NCBI GenBank assembly: GCA_021816965.1
Contig: JAKAWU010000009.1
Coordinates: 1 to 34,584 of the forward strand
DNA from: Thermoplasmata archaeon
Lineage (GTDB): Archaea; Thermoplasmatota; Thermoplasmata; Thermoplasmatales; Thermoplasmataceae
Direction: 5' to 3'
Length of the DNA stretch: 34,584 nt
Position 1 is the stretch's first letter; every line of letters begins with the position of its first letter. The notes below the pieces were generated by a model that was given only the letters and a program-made list of their open reading frames with translations, was not told where the DNA came from and did no database searches. Positions 27,108 through 34,584 of this stretch are shown here, piece by piece. The position numbers were made by a program, and so were the translations under genes.

Positions 27108-27237
27108 AAATTTCTAAATTTACCTTTAGTTTAATAAACATTTTTCCATGAGAGCAAATATTAACAAATTTTTGTAATTTTTATATCATTTTTCAAGCAA
27201 AGTCTTAATACTTTTTTTTTAATCAGTACCTGTGGTT

Positions 27238-29184
27238 ATGGAAATAGAATCTGTTGAAGAATGGGTACAGAAGGAAGGCGTCACAAATACAAAAGACGTA
27301 GAGGTGCCCAAGATTCTCTTTGATCAGGTAATAGGTCAGGAGGATGCCCGAGAAGTTGTGAAGAAAGCAGCTTTGCAGAAGAGGCACATCATGCTTATAG
27401 GCGAACCCGGAACCGGGAAATCGATGCTTGCGCAGTCAATGGTTGATTTTCTTCCAAAGGAAGAGCTTGAAGACATAGTGGTTTTTCAAAATACTGAGGA
27501 TAATAACAAGCCGAAAATAAAGACATTTCCAGCAGGAAAGGGGAAGGAAATAGTCAGGCAATACCAGATAAGAGCGGAACAGGAGAAAAAAGACAGATCA
27601 AGGCTCTTTGTTACAATGGTATTCGGAATCATTCTTATCGGAATAATAATGGCAATTCTTTCAGGGCAGTATTACATTATATTTCTTGCCGTAATAGCGG
27701 CTGCATCCATCTATATATTATCCGCATTCAACCCTGCAATGAGAGCAGAAAGGGCCATGGTGCCTAAAGTTATTGTCTCCCATACTCCAAATGATAAACC
27801 ACCTTTCATAGACTCTACAGGAACACATTCAGGGGCCCTTCTTGGGGACGTAAGGCATGACCCGTTCCAGTCAGGCGGGCTTGAAACACCATCGCATGAC
27901 AGGGTAGAAGCAGGAAACATACATAAGGCAAACAAGGGTGTTCTTTTCATTGATGAGATAAACCTTCTAAGGCCAGAAAGCCAGCAGGCACTTTTGACTG
28001 CAATGCAGGAAAAGAAATTCCCGATTTCTGGGCAGAGCGAAAGAAGTACAGGGGCCCTTGTCCAGTCAGAACCGGTTCCATGCGATTTTGTGCTTGTAGC
28101 TGCGGGAAATGTTGACGCAATACAGGGAATGCATCCTGCCCTGAGATCAAGAATCAGGGGATATGGTTATGAAGTATACGTGCACGATTCCATGGAGGAC
28201 AATGATGAAAACAGGAGAAAAATAGTTCAGTTTATCGCACAGGAAGTCATAAAAGATAAGAAAATACCGCATTTTGACAATTCCGCGATTATTGAAATAA
28301 TAAAGGAAGCACAGAAAAGGGCAGGAAGAAGGGGAAAACTTACATTGAGGCTCAGGGAGCTTGGAGGTCTCATAAGAGCTGCAGGCGATGTGGCCATAGG
28401 AAAGAAAGAATCAATTGTCACAGGAGAAGATGTTATAGCTGCCAAGGCTTTCAGCAAGCCTCTGGAACAGCAGATTGCAGACAGGGCAATGGAAGTTAAG
28501 AAGATCTACAACACATTCAGAAATGAAGGGTCTGCAGTTGGAATGGTTAATGGACTTGCAGTCATGGGAGGCAGTTCAGGCATGTCAGAATTCACAGGCA
28601 TAGTAATGCCCATAGTTGCTGAAGTAACTCCAACACAGACTAAAGGGCATGGATCTGTCATAGCCACTGGAAAACTTGGGGAAATTGCAAAGGAAGCCGT
28701 ACAGAATGTATCTGCAGTCTTCAAGAAAATAAGTGGAAAAGATTTATCCGACATGGATGTGCACATACAGTTCGTGGGAACATATGAAGGTGTTGAAGGA
28801 GACAGTGCGAGTGTTTCCATAGCAACAGCCGTAATATCCGCCATAGAAGATATACCCATAAACCAGAATGTTGCAATGACTGGTTCTCTTAATGTTAGGG
28901 GCCATGTATTGCCTGTTGGGGGTGTAACTGCAAAAGTGGAGGCAGCTATAGATGCAGGAATTGAGAAGGTAATTGTGCCACTGCTCAACTTGCAGGATAT
29001 TATACTGGACAAGAACCATATGGACCGGATAATCATAGTTCCTGTGAGCAATATTGAAGAGGTTCTGGAAGAGGCCCTTGTAAAATCAGACTCCACCGAT
29101 AACCTCATAAAGAGGATTGCTGCACTATTTATTGGCTCATCCGGTAAGGGAAGCAAGGGAAGGGCCGGCCCAAGTGCCATATGA
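27238..29184 (+). CDS. lonB: Archaeal membrane-bound LonB protease
   Basis: AAA+ Walker [11 protein letters not shown] insertion ([19 protein letters not shown]...), FIDEINLL, Ser-Lys protease motif GDSASVSIA. Track start 27232 is an alternative GTG. Confidence 0.93.
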   Translation: MEIESVEEWVQKEGVTNTKDVEVPKILFDQVIGQEDAREVVKKAALQKRHIMLIGEPGTGKSMLAQSMVDFLPKEELEDIVVFQNTEDNNKPKIKTFPAGKGKEIVRQYQIRAEQEKKDRSRLFVTMVFGIILIGIIMAILSGQYYIIFLAVIAAASIYILSAFNPAMRAERAMVPKVIVSHTPNDKPPFIDSTGTHSGALLGDVRHDPFQSGGLETPSHDRVEAGNIHKANKGVLFIDEINLLRPESQQALLTAMQEKKFPISGQSERSTGALVQSEPVPCDFVLVAAGNVDAIQGMHPALRSRIRGYGYEVYVHDSMEDNDENRRKIVQFIAQEVIKDKKIPHFDNSAIIEIIKEAQKRAGRRGKLTLRLRELGGLIRAAGDVAIGKKESIVTGEDVIAAKAFSKPLEQQIADRAMEVKKIYNTFRNEGSAVGMVNGLAVMGGSSGMSEFTGIVMPIVAEVTPTQTKGHGSVIATGKLGEIAKEAVQNVSAVFKKISGKDLSDMDVHIQFVGTYEGVEGDSASVSIATAVISAIEDIPINQNVAMTGSLNVRGHVLPVGGVTAKVEAAIDAGIEKVIVPLLNLQDIILDKNHMDRIIIVPVSNIEEVLEEALVKSDSTDNLIKRIAALFIGSSGKGSKGRAGPSAI

Positions 29185-29269
29185 TGCATCACTTGCAACG
29201 GTACCATCAGGCATAGGAAATGCATTGGGTTGCCTGAAAAAATATAATTTTTTTCATCAGTTTTTTTTC

Positions 29270-29578
29270 ATGGAGACTCCATTTCCTGAGGAATATATTC
29301 TGGAAGCTTGCAGAAGATCAGAGAAATTTAACAGGACATCCATACGGGACCAGGGAGCATATTTTATGTGCCTTGTCGCAGGAAGAAGAAATATCTCCGA
29401 TGCAATGAAATTAGTGGGATGTGGGATGAATGATACGGTTGCTTTTATTGCATTTGAATCAGGACATGAAAATGAATTGAAGAATTGCGGAGTTATTACT
29501 GAAACATATTTATTTCCCAAAGACAGCAGGGAAATATACGGACAGATGACAATGACAGAAATGGAGCTGATAAATTGA
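29270..29578 (+). CDS. KEOPS subunit Cgi121-like protein
   Basis: Start moved from 29117 to ATG 29270. RDQGAYFMCLVAGRRNISDAMKLVG fits the Cgi121 core pattern; short (102 aa). Confidence 0.5.
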   Translation: METPFPEEYILEACRRSEKFNRTSIRDQGAYFMCLVAGRRNISDAMKLVGCGMNDTVAFIAFESGHENELKNCGVITETYLFPKDSREIYGQMTMTEMELIN

Positions 29579-30474
29579 CAGAAAGTAAATTTCTTGCTTA
29601 TGCAGGGCATATAAATGTGGATGTGGTGATGAGTGTTGATAAGCTGACTGATGACATAACAAACAGTGTTTCCAGCGTGGAAGAACAATTCGGTGGCACT
29701 GCCGGGAATTTTGCCATTGTAGCTTCAAAGCTTGGCTATCCATTCAGGATTTATTCTACTGTATCAAGAAAGAGCCATGATTCTTACATTCACTATCTCA
29801 AAGGCTTGAAAATCAATCTGGATGGAATTACAATTAAGGAAAACGGGTATGGCCCCATCTGTTATGCAGTCAATGATGGAAAAAAACAGAAATATTTCAT
29901 GGCAGAAGGGCCCATGACTGGAATAAGGTATAATATTCAGGATGAACACTACGGATATCTCCATTTGAGCACTGGAGATCCTGAAACCAACATGGACCTT
30001 CTGGAGAGATCAATCCATGATCGGGCTGTTTTTGATCCATCGCAGGAAATTTTCTATAAATATGACAGAGAGCAGATACAGAATTTTGTTAAAAAATCAG
30101 ACATAATCATGGGTAACAGTGACGAGATAAATTACATGAAAGTCAAAGGTGGAATTTCACTGGAACAGGAAATTTCATCAGGAAAAATATTCATAGAAAC
30201 AAAGGGCCAATTAGGCACATTACTTCATGGAAAAAAGGAATCACTCATCCATTCAATAAACGCTACGGGCAAGGTGAACACTCTTGGTGCTGGTGATTCT
30301 TTCAGGGCTGGCTTCTATTTCGGGTTATTCAGGAATATGGACTTTGAACATTCTATTGCTTGCGGAAATGTGGTTGCATATGAATCAGTTACGAATGGAT
30401 TGATGAATATTTCACTAACAGAAGAGTCTATAATAAGAAGGGCAAAGATGTTATGCGATAACAGAATTCCCTGA
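29575..30474 (+). CDS. PfkB-family carbohydrate/nucleoside kinase
   Basis: GGTAGNFAIVASKLG and NTLGAGDSFRAGFYFG; TTG start within the preceding stop overlap (aaTTGA). Confidence 0.88.
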   Translation: MTESKFLAYAGHINVDVVMSVDKLTDDITNSVSSVEEQFGGTAGNFAIVASKLGYPFRIYSTVSRKSHDSYIHYLKGLKINLDGITIKENGYGPICYAVNDGKKQKYFMAEGPMTGIRYNIQDEHYGYLHLSTGDPETNMDLLERSIHDRAVFDPSQEIFYKYDREQIQNFVKKSDIIMGNSDEINYMKVKGGISLEQEISSGKIFIETKGQLGTLLHGKKESLIHSINATGKVNTLGAGDSFRAGFYFGLFRNMDFEHSIACGNVVAYESVTNGLMNISLTEESIIRRAKMLCDNRIP

Positions 30475-30476
30475 TC

Positions 30477-31004
30477 ATGGCAGTTTTTTCCTTTGAAGAC
30501 AGGAAGCCTCAGATTGATCAGAGGGCATACATATTTCATAATGCCACCATAATTGGAGACGTCAGAATACTTGGTGAAGTTTGGGTTGGCCCCGGTGCAG
30601 TTATCCGTGGTGATTACGGTACTGTAATTATAGGCTCTGGAACAGCAGTTGAAGATAATGTTGTTATACATGCACGGCCAGGTAAAACTACAACGATTGG
30701 AGAAAGAGTCACGCTTGGGCATTCTGCTGTGATACATACTGCAACCATAGGTGATAGTGCAGTCATTGGCATGCATTCAACAATCACGGATTTTGCAGAA
30801 GTCGGAGAATGGGCTGTAGTTGCGGAGAATGCTCTGGTCAAGACAGGGCAAAAAGTGGAACAGGGCACCATAGTGGGTGGAGTCCCATCAAAATTCATAA
30901 AGAATGTTGATGAAGAATACAAAAAACTCTGGAGTGAGTACAAGAATAAGTATATATCATTTTGCAAAAGATACAGGGAAAACCTGATCGAATTTGATCA
31001 ATAA
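30477..31004 (+). CDS. Gamma-carbonic-anhydrase-like hexapeptide-repeat protein
   Basis: Left-handed beta-helix hexads; VWVGPGAVIRGDYG, VIHARPGKTTTIGERVTLGHSAVIHT. Confidence 0.85.
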   Translation: MAVFSFEDRKPQIDQRAYIFHNATIIGDVRILGEVWVGPGAVIRGDYGTVIIGSGTAVEDNVVIHARPGKTTTIGERVTLGHSAVIHTATIGDSAVIGMHSTITDFAEVGEWAVVAENALVKTGQKVEQGTIVGGVPSKFIKNVDEEYKKLWSEYKNKYISFCKRYRENLIEFDQ

Positions 31005-31081
31005 CAAAATTCAGCAGTTAATTTTTAACTTTTTTTTTCAAATCTGGAAAAAGGTATAAGTAATGAAAAAAATAACCAACC

Positions 31082-32296
31082 ATGGAAAATAAGTTTGAGA
31101 TAGAAAACTCATCCATGCGGCTGGTGCTCGATTCAAGAGGAAACAGGACAGTTGAGGCAACAATCAGATTGAAAGGTGGTTCCACAGGAACATGTTCTGC
31201 TCCTTCAGGTGCAAGCACAGGGGCCACTGAAGTTAAATCATTCAGAAACTCAAGCGCGGAGGAGAGTGTTAAATATTTCAACAGAACAGTAAGGCAATCC
31301 ATATCCGGTTTCAACGGGCTTAACCAGTCAGGATTTGATGATCTTCTGAAAAAAATTGATGGAACAAATGATTTTTCAGAAATGGGGGGAAATGCTTCCA
31401 CAGCTTTGTCCATAGCACTTGCAAAGGCTGTTTCTATCCAGTCCGGAATTCCACTTTACAGGTATGCAGGTGGCTCCTTTAAGGGGAAGATGCCAAAACC
31501 GCTGGGTAATGTAATTGGCGGGGGCAAGCACGCAATCAACGGCACAACCATTCAGGAGTTCTTCATATCCAACGATTCAAAATCTTTTCTGAAGGCTATG
31601 GAATTCAATGTGGCTGTCCACAGGAGAATTGGGCAGATGGCAAAGGAAATATTCAAGGACGTGAGTATAGGGGTTGGAGATGAAAAAGCGTGGGCTCTCT
31701 CCATTGATGACACCCAGGCAATGGAAATGCTGAAGGAGGCTGCCATGCAGGTATCAAAAGAATTGAAAGCCAACCACATTCTAGGGTTTGACGCAGCAGC
31801 ATCCAGTTTTTTCGAAAATGGAAAATACGTTTACAAAGATCATACAAAAACAAGGGATGAGCAGATTGATTTTGTCATAGAATCCCATAAGAAATATGGG
31901 TTTACCGTATTAGAGGATCCAATGGATGAGAACGACTTTGATGGGCATGCTGCCATAACACATGCAATAGGGAAGAATGCACTCATAGTGGGAGATGATC
32001 TTTACACTACAAATGCTGAAAGAATAAGGGAAGGCATAAAGAAAAAAGCTACAAATGCTGTATTGATAAAGGTTAACCAGATAGGTACACTTTCAGATAC
32101 ATGGGACGCAGTCAAAACAGCAACTGAAGCCTCAATGAAGAACGTTATATCACACAGAAGTGGCGAAACAGAAGACAACTTCATCGCACATCTGTCCATC
32201 GCATTCTCATCTGACTATATCAAATCCGGAGCAATAGGCGGAGAGAGGCTTGCAAAACTGAACGAGCTTGTAAGGATCCAGGAGGATATGGATTGA
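31082..32296 (+). CDS. eno: Enolase
   Basis: LDSRGNRTVEATI, PSGASTGATE, GNVIGGGKHA, VLEDPMDENDFDG, SHRSGETEDNFIAHL. Confidence 0.95.
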   Translation: MENKFEIENSSMRLVLDSRGNRTVEATIRLKGGSTGTCSAPSGASTGATEVKSFRNSSAEESVKYFNRTVRQSISGFNGLNQSGFDDLLKKIDGTNDFSEMGGNASTALSIALAKAVSIQSGIPLYRYAGGSFKGKMPKPLGNVIGGGKHAINGTTIQEFFISNDSKSFLKAMEFNVAVHRRIGQMAKEIFKDVSIGVGDEKAWALSIDDTQAMEMLKEAAMQVSKELKANHILGFDAAASSFFENGKYVYKDHTKTRDEQIDFVIESHKKYGFTVLEDPMDENDFDGHAAITHAIGKNALIVGDDLYTTNAERIREGIKKKATNAVLIKVNQIGTLSDTWDAVKTATEASMKNVISHRSGETEDNFIAHLSIAFSSDYIKSGAIGGERLAKLNELVRIQEDMD

Positions 32297-33072
32297 CCTT
32301 TCATCTCCTTGGTATTGGTCTCAGAGGTACACGGTCAATAACAATAGAAGAAAATGAAGTTCTGAAAAAATGCAGTAAAATATACATCGACACCTACACA
32401 TCCATTTTTCCTGAAAATTTTATAAATGATCTATCCCACATATACAGTGGTGAAATAATTCCTCTTGAAAGGGAGGAACTGGAGTCGATGGCTTTTATCA
32501 AAAATGAGGAAACTGATTCTTCACTCATTGTTTCTGGTGATCCTTTTGGCTCCACAACACATATGAGTATTGCAAGGGAGTGTATTGATAAAAAGATTGA
32601 TCTGAAAATATATGAAAATGCATCAATAATCAGTATCATATGGGGGAGAACCGGCCTATCCGCATACAGGTCTGGGAGTGTCGTTTCCATTCCAGATTTT
32701 GGGAATGAGTATGTCCCTGCAAGCCCCTATGAGAAAATACTACAGAACATATCCATGGGCCTGCACACATTAGTGCTTGTTGACCTGAAGAATGGAAAGA
32801 ATATAGATTCTTCAAGACTCATGGAAATATTCATCCTGATGAGGGACAGGAATAGCCTGGAGGACATTATGAAGAGGATATCTTTTTCCATTGAGAGAGC
32901 AGGATGGAATGATGAGGCAATTCATCTGGATTCACTTGAAAATATTCTCAGAAAAAACCTGAGGAGCCCATACTGCATTGTTATACCGGGAAAGATAGAT
33001 TTTAATGAGAGAGAGAATATAAAGGCGCTTTTTCAGGATTGCATCAGGGTACTGGATGGAGCGATTTCTTGA
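32293..33072 (+). CDS. dphB: Diphthine synthase
   Basis: TFHLLGIGLRG, YIDTYTS, SGDPFGSTTH, SAYRSGSVVSIP; TTG start overlapping the enolase stop (gaTTGA). Confidence 0.9.
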   Translation: MTFHLLGIGLRGTRSITIEENEVLKKCSKIYIDTYTSIFPENFINDLSHIYSGEIIPLEREELESMAFIKNEETDSSLIVSGDPFGSTTHMSIARECIDKKIDLKIYENASIISIIWGRTGLSAYRSGSVVSIPDFGNEYVPASPYEKILQNISMGLHTLVLVDLKNGKNIDSSRLMEIFILMRDRNSLEDIMKRISFSIERAGWNDEAIHLDSLENILRKNLRSPYCIVIPGKIDFNERENIKALFQDCIRVLDGAIS

Positions 33073-33123
33073 CAGCATCCCTCAACACCCTGATCAGAAG
33101 CTGTTGCATGATTTCATTATTAT

Positions 33124-33258
33124 ATGAAGAGCAACTTGGAAAATGTCATTAAATTATTGATCGTGTCGAATGCAGAAGTGGATCGAAGAATGATTGAGCT
33201 AAATAACGAGAAATTAAAACTTCTCCAGGAGCAGAAAAATAGGTATTCAAGAAACTGA
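33124..33258 (+). CDS. Possible 44-aa small protein (coiled-coil-like)
   Basis: MKSNLENVIKLLIVSNAEVDRRMIELNNEKLKLLQEQKNRYSRN; may be a frameshifted remnant. Confidence 0.3.
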   Translation: MKSNLENVIKLLIVSNAEVDRRMIELNNEKLKLLQEQKNRYSRN

Positions 33259-33334
33259 TGGAAAAATCAGGGATAAGCAGATCAAATCACGCGGAAAGTA
33301 AGTTTAAAGTATATGCATAGCCTACTAATACTAT

Positions 33335-34531
33335 ATGAGACTTCTTTTGAATAATTTTCGCTCTATAAAGAAAGAGACTCTGGAGATTGCACCTCTTACG
33401 ATTATGTATGGAAGCAATGGTTCTGGAAAATCAAGTTTTATGTATTCTTTGATGACATTGAAAAATCTGGTTTTAAATCCAAATCAATCTCTTGACGGCT
33501 TTTTCAATTATCAGTTTATATCAATTGGTGGCTATGATCAGGTTGTTTATTCGCACAATTCAAAAAATCACATAGGAATAGAGATAGAGTTGGACGAACC
33601 TGTTAAATCTAGTTTTAAAATTCAATTTCTTTCAAAAAATGAGGGGCAATTTACTTATACTAATGAAAAGTACAAAGTTAATGTCAATTTAAGAACAACC
33701 TTCCCATACCCTTTGAACCAACCTGTTAGCTTCTTCATAGAGATGTCTAAGGAACCAAATCAAAGAGTGGAATTTTTCTGGAACGGGCAGACTTTCAACA
33801 TCAAAGGCACCGTTAGCCCCCAGATGCAACAGGAAGTTACAGAACTTCAAACTAACCTTAACAACTATCTGGAGACTATCAAGAAAATACAGATTGTTCC
33901 TGTTAAACGTGGTTTTTTCAAGCCGTCTTATTCACAGGTTGGAACATCAAGTTTTTCACTCTCTGAAGATGAGATTGCAACAAGACTTGCACAATACAAA
34001 TACTTGGAGTATGATGTTTCGCATTATTTGGAGAAAGTTCTTGATAAAGAACTGCGAGTGAGGGCACAGATAGGCACGGGTATATTCAGCCTAGATGCTT
34101 TGGAAAGATCAGGCGATAACTCCTCAGAACTGGTTAATGAAGGATTCGGTCTCAACCAATTAGTTTATTTATTGGCCAAGGTCTTGGATACTGAATCGGA
34201 GATAATTATGATCGAGGAGCCAGAGATTCATCTTCATCCTAAGGCTTGTATAAAACTGATAGAGGTTCTGGCAGATATTGCAACAAAAAGAAATAAGAAA
34301 ATATTAATTTCGACTCACAGTGAAATATTAGTTTCATCGGCTCTCAACCTTATAACCGAAACAAAAATTACTCCAGACCAGATTAAATTTTATTGGACCA
34401 AGAAAGAGCAAGGTGTTACAAAGCTGGAATTGCAAGAATCAAATGAAAATGGTCAACTATCAGGAGGATTAGAAAATTTCCTTGAAGCTGAACTCGAAGT
34501 GTTAAAAAAGTTTACAAAATCACGTACTTAG
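33335..34531 (+). CDS. AAA15-type/OLD-like ABC-ATPase
   Basis: MRLLLNNFRSIKKETLEIAPLTIMYGSNGSGKSS (Walker A), IIMIEEPEIHLHPKA (Walker B), ILISTHSEILVSSALNLI. Confidence 0.88.
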   Translation: MRLLLNNFRSIKKETLEIAPLTIMYGSNGSGKSSFMYSLMTLKNLVLNPNQSLDGFFNYQFISIGGYDQVVYSHNSKNHIGIEIELDEPVKSSFKIQFLSKNEGQFTYTNEKYKVNVNLRTTFPYPLNQPVSFFIEMSKEPNQRVEFFWNGQTFNIKGTVSPQMQQEVTELQTNLNNYLETIKKIQIVPVKRGFFKPSYSQVGTSSFSLSEDEIATRLAQYKYLEYDVSHYLEKVLDKELRVRAQIGTGIFSLDALERSGDNSSELVNEGFGLNQLVYLLAKVLDTESEIIMIEEPEIHLHPKACIKLIEVLADIATKRNKKILISTHSEILVSSALNLITETKITPDQIKFYWTKKEQGVTKLELQESNENGQLSGGLENFLEAELEVLKKFTKSRT

Positions 34532-34584
34532 TGGGGATTTTTATTGCATAATTTAATCATAAACGAATGGATTTTTCATGATTT

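Noticed and set aside
1-34584. CRISPR arrays or cas genes
   Set aside because: No regularly spaced direct repeats and no Cas-like ORFs seen; TnpB is the only RNA-guided nuclease.

Overview
The window looks like a chromosomal segment from a Thermoplasmatales-type archaeon, inferred from gene content, leaderless-type promoters and an archaeal SRP RNA. Mostly it carries ordinary housekeeping and metabolic genes: SRP (7S) RNA, an HD hydrolase, a ribB-ribL-ribC-ribH riboflavin operon, an SPFH/zinc-ribbon module, NreA, a radical SAM protein, an ALDH, an acetolactate-synthase-like enzyme, an MFS transporter, a GH15 enzyme, an intron-containing tRNA-Tyr, an orphan adenine methyltransferase, HAD, an E1-like protein, an MDR alcohol dehydrogenase, an ABC exporter, LonB, a Cgi121-like protein, a PfkB kinase, a gamma-CA-like protein, enolase, DphB and an AAA15 ATPase. 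The least ordinary signals involve IS200/IS605-type mobile DNA. (1) An intact-looking tnpA+tnpB element (about 5271-7020) splits a DUF2079-like membrane protein gene, and removing exactly 1750 bp restores one reading frame. (2) A 368-bp non-autonomous IS605-like element splits a PIN-domain vapC (restored by removing 20658-21025). The adjacent vapB carries an in-frame stop, and a second degenerate copy of the same right end lies just 3' of tRNA-Tyr. (3) A further right-end/tnpB-tail relic lies on the minus strand near 16031, next to an uncalled 49-aa ribbon-helix-helix antitoxin-like ORF. Other items: a perfect 14-bp palindrome abutting the ribB TATA box, an HD-hydrolase gene starting 12 nt after the SRP RNA with no visible promoter of its own, and an SPFH/YdjG-like zinc-ribbon gene set. 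I saw no CRISPR array and no clearly novel complete system.
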